From the NCBI GenBank assembly GCA_013140975.1, contig JABFRV010000044.1, forward strand, positions 1 through 60,570: 60,570 nucleotides of DNA. The letters run 5' to 3'. This DNA comes from Saprospiraceae bacterium (GTDB taxonomy: Bacteria > Bacteroidota > Bacteroidia > Chitinophagales > Saprospiraceae). Shown one piece after another: positions 27,577 through 35,172 of this stretch; position 1 is the stretch's first letter, and every line of letters starts with the position of its first letter. Both the position numbers and the translations under genes were made by a program. The notes below the pieces were generated by a model, which was not told the origin of the DNA, ran no database searches, and worked only from the letters and a program-made list of their open reading frames with translations.

Positions 27577-29697
27577 ATGAAAAAACTGATTTACTCCTCA
27601 ATTATCACAAGCATTGTTATATGTAATTTTCTTTCGGCCCAGGCTAAAATAAAACTGGATAAAATAGCCGGAGGTTTAACCCGGCCAATACTTGTTACTC
27701 ATGCCGGGGATTCGAGATTGTTCATTGTAGAGCAGGCTGGACGAATTAAAATATTGAATAATGGAATTGTTGAACAAGAGTTATTTCTTAATATAACGGA
27801 TCGTGTGAACTCACGTAATAATGAGCAAGGATTATTAGGGCTTGCTTTTCATCCAAAGTTTAAAGAGAATGGATATATATATGTAAATTATACAAGTACA
27901 GGTCTGAATCAAACTAAAGTTTCTCGATTTAGTCTAAAGCCTGGTAATCCCAATAAAGTAGATAGCTTATCAGAGAATGTTATTATTACAATTGATCAAC
28001 CTTATAGTAATCACAATGGTGGAAATATTCTTTTTGGTAAAGATGGGTATTTATATATAGGAATGGGTGATGGTGGAAGTGGAGGTGATCCGCAAAATTA
28101 TTCGCAAAACAAATATAGTCTCTTGGGTAAGATGTTGAGAATCGACATAGATACAATTGTGTCTTATAAAATCCCTCCTACAAATCCTTTTGTAAAAAAT
28201 GATTCAACGCATAGACCAGAGATTTGGGCTTTGGGTTTAAGAAATCCATGGAGATTTAGCTTTGATAGATTAACATACGATATGTGGATTGGCGATGTAG
28301 GGCAAGATCTTTGGGAAGAGATAGATTTTCAAGACGCTAGCTCTTCAGGTGGAGAAAATTATGGTTGGAAATGTTATGAGGGAAATGCTAATTTTAATAC
28401 TTCAGGTTGTGGTCCTAAAAATCAATATGTATTTCCTGTTCACCAATTTGTAAGTGATCCCAATATCGCCGGTTGTTCTGTAACCGGAGGACATGTTTAT
28501 CGTGGTGATAAATGTTCAGCCTTGTATGGTAAGTACATTTATGGAGATTTTTGCAGTGGAAAAATATGGACCATTACAAGAGTAACAATTGATAGTTTTT
28601 TAAATGAACCTTTGTATACGATGGTTAGAAACCAATTGGCGTCATTCGGAGAAGACAATGATGGTGAAGTTTATATTTGTGCGATGGGTGCTAACGGAGG
28701 TGCCGGGCTCGGAGAAATTCTTAAGATTGTTGATACGAGCTGTTCTATCAATGTAAGCTCTATCGTGAACCATCCAAGTTGTGAAGGTAAAAAGGATGGC
28801 GCAATATTTTTAAGAAATGAATCGGGAGCAGATTGTCCTCTAATTTATGAATGGAGTAATGGAATTAAACTTGGAAACCTAATTAATCTAGGTCCTGGTA
28901 AATATTCAGTAAATATTCAAAATAGGAAATGTTCAAAATCGCTTGATTTTGAGTTAAAGAATAAGAAAGTTGATTCAATTTGCATTACACAATTATTCGA
29001 AGATGAAATATGTAAAGGAGACTCAGCTTTAATTATTGCCTGTGATCAATTTGAAGCAGATTACGTCTGGTATAAAAATGGAAAAGTAGATAGCACTTTA
29101 AAGGGCAAAAGAATTTATGTAAAGGAAAGTGGAAATTATCAGGTTAAGACTGTTGATATGTTAGGATGTGAATCAATTTTATCTGACACTGCTAAAATTA
29201 CTGTTCATCCAATGCCTCTTAAACCTGTTTTTACAAGAAATGGAGATACGCTTATTGCAACTCCGGGGTTTACGAGTTATGTTTGGTACAAGGATAATCA
29301 GGTTGAGTCAAGTTCAACTGCCAACTATTATGTGATTAAAAGCAAAGGTGTTTATTGTGTTCAGGTTATCGATACGAATCAATGTCGCAGTGATTGTTCG
29401 GAGAGTATGATGGTAATTCCTACGAGTATTACAAATATTGTCAAAGAAAGACCATTGGTTTTGCCAAACCCAAGTTCCGGTGAATTCATTTTCTACCTTG
29501 GAGATTGGATAACTGAAAATTCTAATCTTTTCATTTATAATATTGAAGGGAAGCAAGTAGAAAAGATCAATCTGGTAAGAGATATAAAATTATATCCGCT
29601 AAATCTTAATGCTTATTCATCTGGACATTATTATTATAAGATAGAGTCGGAATCAGTTCATAAACGAATCGTATCCGGATGGTTGATGAAATATTAA
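27577..29697 (+). CDS. Secreted PQQ-type sugar (sorbosone/glucose) dehydrogenase-like protein with T9SS tail
   Basis: 706 aa. Signal peptide ends FLSAQ-A. Residues about 25-385 form a soluble-glucose-dehydrogenase/HHIP-like six-blade propeller: L-T-R-P-I-L-V-T-H-A-G-D, EQGLLGLAFHPKF, HNGGNILFGKDG (catalytic-type His), MGDGGSGGDPQN, GLRNPWRFSFD and GDVGQDLWEEIDF. These are the calcium- and PQQ-binding landmarks. SprB/Ig-like domains cover about 390-610, and a Por tail (L-P-N-P-S-S-G-E-F … S-G-H-Y-Y-Y-K-I) the rest. It would oxidise a sugar or similar alcohol outside the inner membrane. The real substrate and PQQ dependence are unproven. It lies 13 bp after the LRR gene. Confidence 0.82.
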   Translation: MKKLIYSSIITSIVICNFLSAQAKIKLDKIAGGLTRPILVTHAGDSRLFIVEQAGRIKILNNGIVEQELFLNITDRVNSRNNEQGLLGLAFHPKFKENGYIYVNYTSTGLNQTKVSRFSLKPGNPNKVDSLSENVIITIDQPYSNHNGGNILFGKDGYLYIGMGDGGSGGDPQNYSQNKYSLLGKMLRIDIDTIVSYKIPPTNPFVKNDSTHRPEIWALGLRNPWRFSFDRLTYDMWIGDVGQDLWEEIDFQDASSSGGENYGWKCYEGNANFNTSGCGPKNQYVFPVHQFVSDPNIAGCSVTGGHVYRGDKCSALYGKYIYGDFCSGKIWTITRVTIDSFLNEPLYTMVRNQLASFGEDNDGEVYICAMGANGGAGLGEILKIVDTSCSINVSSIVNHPSCEGKKDGAIFLRNESGADCPLIYEWSNGIKLGNLINLGPGKYSVNIQNRKCSKSLDFELKNKKVDSICITQLFEDEICKGDSALIIACDQFEADYVWYKNGKVDSTLKGKRIYVKESGNYQVKTVDMLGCESILSDTAKITVHPMPLKPVFTRNGDTLIATPGFTSYVWYKDNQVESSSTANYYVIKSKGVYCVQVIDTNQCRSDCSESMMVIPTSITNIVKERPLVLPNPSSGEFIFYLGDWITENSNLFIYNIEGKQVEKINLVRDIKLYPLNLNAYSSGHYYYKIESESVHKRIVSGWLMKY

Positions 29698-29704
29698 GGC
29701 TTAG

Positions 29705-29730
29705 AAAATAAACGATTTATTTTATTTTTA
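29705..29730 (+). terminator. AT-only terminator after the sugar dehydrogenase
   Basis: AAAATAAA (29705-29712), loop CGA, TTTATTTT (29716-29723), then ATTTTTA. The 8-bp perfect stem begins 8 nt after the stop codon. The stem is all A-T, hence moderate confidence. Confidence 0.45.
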
Positions 29731-29958
29731 TTGATTCATAGTTGTGTTTTGAATAAGTCGCGAATTGCGAGAAGTTGAGTTGTAAAATTGAACCTTATTT
29801 ACAATGTAAGTAATTTTTTTAAGTAAAGCAATTTTTTTAAATTCGAGCAATATTATCGAATATTAAAGAGAATAGTCAATATGCAACATTAATATATTGC
29901 GAAAATCAATCGTCGAAAGTTTCTTTGGCTTAATTTTATTAGTATTAAAGCAGGAGCT

Positions 29959-30588
29959 TTAAGATTCCAGTTTATAGATTTCTATAATTGACTCGAGAAT
30001 TTTAGGAAAATCTAGATTTAGGTCAATGATTTTTCCGGTATAAATATCAAACACCCAACCGTGTACTAGTAATCCTCTTTCCTTGTGAGCAAGTTGAACA
30101 GCCGCAGTTTTTATTAGGTTGATACATTGTTCTTGCACATTTAATTCAACGAGTTTATTAATTTTTTCTTTTTCCGTTTTTATCTCGTTAAGCTCAGTCT
30201 TATGTATTCTATAAACATCTCTTATGTTACGTAGCCATGGATTCAGAAGACCAAGGTCTTTAGGCAATAAAGAAGCTTTAATACCTCCACATTCATAATG
30301 TCCGCAAACAACAATATGTTTGACTTTGAGGTGCCTCACTGCAAAATTAAGAACAGACATTACATTTAAGTCAGTTGATATAACCATATTGGCGATATTT
30401 CTATGGATAAAAATTTCTCCTGGTTCAGCACCCATGATTTCTTCTGCAGTAACTCTGCTATCACTGCAACCTATATATAAGATCTCAGGATTTTGACTTT
30501 TGGATAAGTTTGTAAAATAATCTGGGTCTAAGGCAAGTTTTTTGGCGACCCATTTTTCGTTGTTGGCAAAAATTTTATTAAAATCCAT
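29959..30588 (-). CDS. Beta-class carbonic anhydrase
   Basis: 209 aa cytoplasmic zinc enzyme that interconverts CO2 and bicarbonate. The ligands are visible: C41 in CSDSR (41-45, with D43 and R45 forming the catalytic dyad), H97 and C100 in VVCGHYECGG. Further family blocks are GEIFIHRNIANMV and the late L-L-V-H-G-W-V-F-D-I-Y-T-G. Size matches typical Can/CynT proteins. It converges with the sugar dehydrogenase and stands apart from the arsenosugar-type genes upstream, so it is probably independent. Confidence 0.92.
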   Translation of the reverse strand: MDFNKIFANNEKWVAKKLALDPDYFTNLSKSQNPEILYIGCSDSRVTAEEIMGAEPGEIFIHRNIANMVISTDLNVMSVLNFAVRHLKVKHIVVCGHYECGGIKASLLPKDLGLLNPWLRNIRDVYRIHKTELNEIKTEKEKINKLVELNVQEQCINLIKTAAVQLAHKERGLLVHGWVFDIYTGKIIDLNLDFPKILESIIEIYKLES

Positions 30589-30603
30589 TTGATGAATTAT
30601 AAA

Positions 30604-30631
30604 TTGTTAATTGTTAATTGTTAATTGTGAA
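30604..30631. repeat. Short TTGTTAA tandem, about four copies
   Basis: Three exact TTGTTAA heptamers (30604-30624) and one variant TTGTGAA, right upstream of the carbonic anhydrase start. They may affect its promoter spacing. Confidence 0.5.
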
Positions 30632-30764
30632 TGGTAAATTTATTTATGTATGTAAGATATATTAGAGCACAAGATATAAGTTATTTACTTATTTTGCCAA
30701 TAGTGAGTATATTAAATTAATAATAAAAATAGCTTATAAGTAATTCAATTTAAAGTGAATGGAA

Positions 30765-31466
30765 TTAGTAATTGTTATAAGGTCGTAAAATATTCAAATA
30801 TTTATTTTTAATTTCTTGAGAGTCAATTCCTTTGTTGAACATAGAGAAAGCGACAAAATTTGCCCATTGAACTCTTAACCAACTATTGGTGGAATACTTT
30901 CTTGCAGAGACTATAGTATAATCCGGAAAGAGTTTGATCTTTTCAGTATTCCAGCATTTTTTTAATAGAACATATTCTTCCATAATGACATAATTCTCAT
31001 CAAATCCTCCAATATGATTGAAAAGTTTATAATCGATAAACAAGGTCTGATCTCCTCCACGGCAATATAATTTTCGGAAACGAGAACAAAAAGTGTTTAT
31101 CAAGAGAAGTGGATTTGAGGAATCAAAACTTTGTCGGTATAAGCCTATAGTATAATTTTCTCGTACGGCGTTCTGAATGTCCTGATAAAATGTATGTGGG
31201 GGAATAACGTCACAGTGAACAAAGTATAAAGTAGTATGAACAGCATGCTTCGCTCCGAGATTCATTTGCTTTGCACGACTCGGATACGGACAACCAAGTA
31301 CTATGTCTGCCAGCCTTTTAGATTCTTGAATGGTATTATCACTGCTGTTGCCATCAACTACAATAATTTGAGTATTTTCATTGGGTGAATTCTTTCTAAG
31401 GTATTCTAATAGAATACCAACAGTTTTTTCTTCATTTAACGCAGGAATTATGATGCTAATTGACAT
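30765..31466 (-). CDS. Family 2 glycosyltransferase, TIGR04283-like (radical-SAM-associated)
   Basis: 233 aa soluble GT-A enzyme: ISIIIPALNEEKTVG at the N-terminus, VVDGNSSDNT for nucleotide binding, S-R-A-K-Q-M-N-L-G-A and YFVHCDVIPP (the DxD position is C-D-V). GGDQTLFI and GGFDEN follow. The R-A-x-Q-M-N-x-G-A and GGDQ blocks are typical of the 'rSAM/selenodomain-associated transferase 2' group, which often accompanies ArsS-type radical SAM proteins. One such protein is encoded 2 kb away. Presumed role: sugar transfer in arsenosugar or related synthesis (inference). It is divergent from the barrel gene at 31525, with 58 bp between starts. Confidence 0.78.
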   Translation of the reverse strand: MSISIIIPALNEEKTVGILLEYLRKNSPNENTQIIVVDGNSSDNTIQESKRLADIVLGCPYPSRAKQMNLGAKHAVHTTLYFVHCDVIPPHTFYQDIQNAVRENYTIGLYRQSFDSSNPLLLINTFCSRFRKLYCRGGDQTLFIDYKLFNHIGGFDENYVIMEEYVLLKKCWNTEKIKLFPDYTIVSARKYSTNSWLRVQWANFVAFSMFNKGIDSQEIKNKYLNILRPYNNY

Positions 31467-31524
31467 ATTAAAGTAGTAATAATTTTACAATACTCGTTGA
31501 ACTTATGTAAATTTCAGCCACAAT

Positions 31525-32613
31525 ATGAAGATTAAGAGTATTTGTATAATTGTATCATCCCTTCTATTAGGCTTTGCCTCGTTTGCGCAAACAAAGCAAG
31601 ATACCGCAAATATGAGAAAAATTTCAGTTATCGGAATCCCTATTGTTTATTATACACCAGAAACGAGAATAGGATTCGGTGTAGCTGGCTCAGTCTCATT
31701 TTTTAATTCCGGCAAAAATTTTCATAAGTCAAATGTGCTCTTTGGGCTTGCTTATACTCAAAATAAGCAAATTTCTATTTATATACCTTACAACCTTTAT
31801 TTTCAGAAGAACCGATACTGGATTTATGGCGAATTGGGATATTATAAGTATTTATATTTTTTTTATGGGATAAATAATTGCAGTAAAAGTGATGAGCAAG
31901 AAAATTACACTGTTCAATTTCCACGGGTACGAGTTTCAGCTTTAAAAAAAGTGCGTTCAAATTCTTATATTGGTATAAGATGGGTTTTTGACAAGTATAA
32001 ATATTTGCAATATGAAAGCAATAAAGAACTTATTAAAGGAAACATAACAGGCGCTAAAGATGGAACGGTTTCGGGTTTTGGATTCTTATATAATTATGAT
32101 AGCCGTGATCATATACAATATCCGGGAAAGGGCTCTTTACTTGAATCGATGTTGTATGCTGAATCGCCTTTGACTGGAAGTGATTTTACATATTGGAAGT
32201 TATCGATTGAATTCAATAAGTATTTTCCATTACATTGGAAAAGGTCTGTACTTGCAATGCAGGCGGTAGGAGTCTATAATGTAGGTGATGTTCCGTTTCA
32301 TCAGATGGCTTTATTAGGCGGAAGTAAAAGATTAAGAGGTTACATAGACGGACGTTATAGAAATAAGCAGATGGAATTATTTCAAGCAGAGTACCGAATA
32401 CCAGTCTTTTGGAGGCTGAAAATGGCTTTATTTACAGGAATTGGAGCGATTCATAATAATCTGGAAAACTATATTAAGGGATGTTTCGTATATAATTATG
32501 GTACAGGAATACGGTTGGAAGTTGATAAAAGTCAAAAACTGCATTTGCGACTCGATTACGGTTTTGGAAAGAATGAAAGTGGTTTTTATTTAACTTTGGG
32601 AGAGGCTTTTTAA
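31525..32613 (+). CDS. Omp85/BamA-like surface-antigen barrel without POTRA domains
   Basis: 362 aa. Signal peptide MKIKSICIIVSSLLLGFASFA-Q. A C-terminal 'bacterial surface antigen' barrel is indicated by YNYDSRDHIQYPGKGS (the N/D-x-R-D-x-x-x-Y-P-x-x-G block), GGSKRLRGYIDGRYR (the V/L-R-G-F/Y lid motif) and a terminal Phe. No POTRA repeats are present, so it is one of the short barrel-only relatives rather than BamA or TamA. Transport cargo is unknown. The DUF547 gene follows 71-105 bp downstream on the same strand. Confidence 0.75.
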   Translation: MKIKSICIIVSSLLLGFASFAQTKQDTANMRKISVIGIPIVYYTPETRIGFGVAGSVSFFNSGKNFHKSNVLFGLAYTQNKQISIYIPYNLYFQKNRYWIYGELGYYKYLYFFYGINNCSKSDEQENYTVQFPRVRVSALKKVRSNSYIGIRWVFDKYKYLQYESNKELIKGNITGAKDGTVSGFGFLYNYDSRDHIQYPGKGSLLESMLYAESPLTGSDFTYWKLSIEFNKYFPLHWKRSVLAMQAVGVYNVGDVPFHQMALLGGSKRLRGYIDGRYRNKQMELFQAEYRIPVFWRLKMALFTGIGAIHNNLENYIKGCFVYNYGTGIRLEVDKSQKLHLRLDYGFGKNESGFYLTLGEAF

Positions 32614-32717
32614 TGAGATTATTAAAGAATCAACCAGGCGAAATATAACATTGATTAAACAATAGTCGTTTAAAGTAGTCTACATTGAATAATGGATTTA
32701 AAAAGAAGTTAGTATTT

Positions 32718-33440
32718 ATGAAGGTGATTGTAAGTTTTCTTTTAGTATTTATCTCGTCATTTGTATGTGCCCAGGATCCCGATCACAACATATGGAGTGA
32801 ATTATTAAATAAGAATGTAACAGAAAATGGTATCGTTAATTATAAGGGATTACGGGCAGACAGTAATCAATTGAACTTATACTTAAATATTTTAGAGGAA
32901 AACCCACCTCAAAAAACCTGGTCAAATGAAGCAATAATGGCTTACTGGATTAATGCTTATAATGCATATACAGTCAAGTTGGTAATAACTCATTATCCGT
33001 TAAAAAGTATTAAGGATATTGCTGGAAAAATTCCTTTCGTAAACACAAGCTGGGACATTAAATTTATCAAAATTGGTGGAGAAACCTTAGACTTGAATAA
33101 TATTGAGCATGGAAAACTTCGAAAGAATTTTGATGATCCTAGAATACATATGGCACTTGTCTGCGCTTCAAAATCATGCCCAATTTTAATGAATAAAGCG
33201 TTTACTGCTGATCAATTAGATTCTCAATTGGACAATCAAAGTAGAAAATTTTTAGAAGATCCTTTTCGAAATAAAATTAAATCAAACTCTGCCAGTGTTT
33301 CTAAAATATTTAATTGGTATGGTGGAGATTTTAAAAAGTCAGGAGGAGTTAGAGCATTTATCAATAAGTATTCCGAAGTTAAAATCCACGAAAAAGCAAA
33401 GATCAATTATCTTGATTACGACTGGGGGCTGAATGAATAA
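32718..33440 (+). CDS. DUF547 domain protein, exported
   Basis: The frame opens at TTG 32685, but ATG 32718 gives a standard signal peptide (MKVIVSFLLVFISSFVCA-Q), so 240 aa is preferred. DUF547 is shown by A-Y-W-I-N-A-Y-N-A-Y-T-V-K-L, then H-Y-P-L-K-S-I-K-D-I, L-N-N-I-E-H-G-K-L-R and ALVCASKSCP. A cysteine-protease-like fold has been suggested for such proteins, but the role is unknown. It is often found near ArsS-type genes, as here, and it converges with ArsS with 53 bp between stops. Confidence 0.83.
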   Translation: MKVIVSFLLVFISSFVCAQDPDHNIWSELLNKNVTENGIVNYKGLRADSNQLNLYLNILEENPPQKTWSNEAIMAYWINAYNAYTVKLVITHYPLKSIKDIAGKIPFVNTSWDIKFIKIGGETLDLNNIEHGKLRKNFDDPRIHMALVCASKSCPILMNKAFTADQLDSQLDNQSRKFLEDPFRNKIKSNSASVSKIFNWYGGDFKKSGGVRAFINKYSEVKIHEKAKINYLDYDWGLNE

Positions 33441-33480
33441 TAAATAGTAAATGTTAAATAGTAAATAATAAACAGTAAAA
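33441..33480. repeat. Short TAAATAGTAAA-type tandem between converging genes
   Basis: Irregular copies of AAATAGTAAAT. ACAGT (33472-33476) and ACTGT (33487-33491) could form a weak hairpin beside it. No better terminator is visible between the two convergent genes. Confidence 0.4.
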
Positions 33481-33493
33481 ATTAAAACTGTGA

Positions 33494-34531
33494 TTATGTT
33501 GTGGAACCTCCACAACTACTTCCAGAACCCGAAGTACATCCATAACAATGTTGATTAATAACAATATTCCGATCTGATAAATCTTTTGAATTAAAAGAAT
33601 CGATGTGCGTTGATACACTATCTACTTTGAGATCAAGCATTTGATTAAAGTCGCAATCGTAAATATAACCATCCCAACCAATACTTAGAGTGTTTCTGCA
33701 CATAACCGCACTTGCAGCAACTGGGTTGTAAGAATTTATCAACTTATTCATATAGGACTCATAGTTTCCGCTGGCTAATAGATAATCCAGATATCTGCTT
33801 ATTGGCATATTGGTTATAGTATATAGATTGTTGAATTCAATGGAGAAATCATTTCTCAAAGAATTCTTGAATTCAAGTTGAAGCAACTCCTGATTCGCAG
33901 GTAAAAATGCACCGGCAGGGTTATATACAAGATTCAGCTGGAGATTAGAATCCGGCATTCCATAGCCTATCTTGTTTAATAATTTTAGAGCCAGTATTGA
34001 ATCTTCAAATACCCCATCGCCTCTTTGCTTATCTGTTCGATCCTTCGAATAAAATGGTAATGATGAAACAACTTCTACATTGTTTTCCTTAAAAAATTCA
34101 GGAAGGTCATTGTATTTTTTATTAGCAACAATAATAGTTAAGTTACAACGTACGATAACTTTTCGATTTAGCTTGCTTATTTTTTCTACGAACCAACGAA
34201 AATTTGGATTCATCTCCGGTGCGCCACCAGTCAGATCAACAGAAGTAAATTCCGGATGGTCAGCGAGAATGTTTAGACAAGTCTGCATTGTATCCCTTGT
34301 CATAATTTCTTTCCTATCAGGTCCGGCATCAACATGGCAATGTTTACAGATCTGGTTGCACATTTTTCCAACGTTGATTTGGAATATTTGAAATCCTATT
34401 GTCTTTAACGGATAAAGATTACTTTCCTGAAGTGATTGTTTAAATAATTTCTGATTAAAATCACGTTCAATAACTTCTAATTGATATGCTGGTTCTGACA
34501 GTTGATGTTGTAAGGCCTTTAAACTCTTCAT
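33494..34531 (-). CDS. arsS: Arsenosugar-biosynthesis-type radical SAM protein (ArsS-like)
   Basis: 345 aa cytoplasmic radical SAM enzyme. The [4Fe-4S] motif CNQICKHC is at 58-65 (CxxxCxxC), followed by H-V-D-A-G-P-D-R-K-E. SAM-binding D-L-T-G-G-A-P-E-M-N comes later. The C-terminal part (MCRNTLSIGWDGYIYDCDFN … YGCTSGSGSSCGG) is the Cys-rich DUF3641 region of this family. ArsS is thought to join a 5'-deoxyadenosyl group to dimethylarsenic on the way to arsenosugars. In many relatives one Cys is selenocysteine, but here all are Cys codons and the stop is TAA. The AhpD-like gene lies 52 bp upstream on the same strand, so they form an operon. No arsM is seen in the window. Confidence 0.85.
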   Translation of the reverse strand: MKSLKALQHQLSEPAYQLEVIERDFNQKLFKQSLQESNLYPLKTIGFQIFQINVGKMCNQICKHCHVDAGPDRKEIMTRDTMQTCLNILADHPEFTSVDLTGGAPEMNPNFRWFVEKISKLNRKVIVRCNLTIIVANKKYNDLPEFFKENNVEVVSSLPFYSKDRTDKQRGDGVFEDSILALKLLNKIGYGMPDSNLQLNLVYNPAGAFLPANQELLQLEFKNSLRNDFSIEFNNLYTITNMPISRYLDYLLASGNYESYMNKLINSYNPVAASAVMCRNTLSIGWDGYIYDCDFNQMLDLKVDSVSTHIDSFNSKDLSDRNIVINQHCYGCTSGSGSSCGGSTT

Positions 34532-34583
34532 TTATGGTGTGTATATAAATATTAATTATGAAAAAACGATCGATGAAGATTTA

Positions 34584-34919
34584 TTACATTGAAATTTCTT
34601 TAACCTTATTCATCATTTGAACACCATGTACCAGAGACGCACCACCTCGGATAGAAGCTGCCACATGTACTGCTTCCATCATCTGAGCTTCGCTGTATCC
34701 TTTTTCTACTGCATCCGTACTATACGCATCGATACAATATGGACATTGAACTGCATGCGCTACTGCTAAGGCTATTAAGGACTTTTCCCTTGCAGAAAGG
34801 GCACCGTCTTTATAAACTTCACCATACCAGGCAAAGAATTTATCACCCATGGCTTTCTGAAATTCAGAGATTTTGCCAAATTTAGCCAGGTCGGCTGCCT
34901 CGTAATAATGCTGACTCAT
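34584..34919 (-). CDS. AhpD/CMD-family protein associated with ArsS
   Basis: 111 aa helical carboxymuconolactone-decarboxylase-like protein. S-A-R-E-K-S-L-I-A-L-A-V-A-H leads to CPYCIDAY with the redox pair C59/C62, then A-A-S-I-R-G-G-A-S-L-V-H-G-V-Q. The length and the E45 … H55 … C59xxC62 layout match the 'arsenosugar biosynthesis-associated peroxidase-like' group. It likely acts as a thiol peroxidase or disulphide partner for the arsenic pathway (inference). It is the first gene of the arsS transcript. Confidence 0.82.
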   Translation of the reverse strand: MSQHYYEAADLAKFGKISEFQKAMGDKFFAWYGEVYKDGALSAREKSLIALAVAHAVQCPYCIDAYSTDAVEKGYSEAQMMEAVHVAASIRGGASLVHGVQMMNKVKEISM

Positions 34920-35172
34920 TGATATTTATTTTGTTAAGGTAAAAGTAATATTAAGGAATAAATTAAGGGTATATATTGTTCAAAAATGCTGAATTATTTG
35001 AAAAATAGACGAAATCCTTCTTTTTTAGGTTATATTGATTAAGTCAACCCCTGTCTGTTCGCAAGTCAGAAATATTGTATTAAATAAAATTCAAGGCTGG
35101 ATAGTGAAATTACATGAAATAGGAATTCACATTATATAAAATGAGCAGATGATTTTTTATCTAATAGTATTA

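Noticed and set aside
29959-30588. Carbonic anhydrase as part of the arsenosugar-type cluster
   Set aside because: It is separated by about 180 bp with tandem repeats and has an independent housekeeping role. No functional link is known.
33494-34531. Selenocysteine in the ArsS-like protein
   Set aside because: The Cys-rich tail is encoded by ordinary Cys codons, the stop is TAA, and no in-frame TGA is present.
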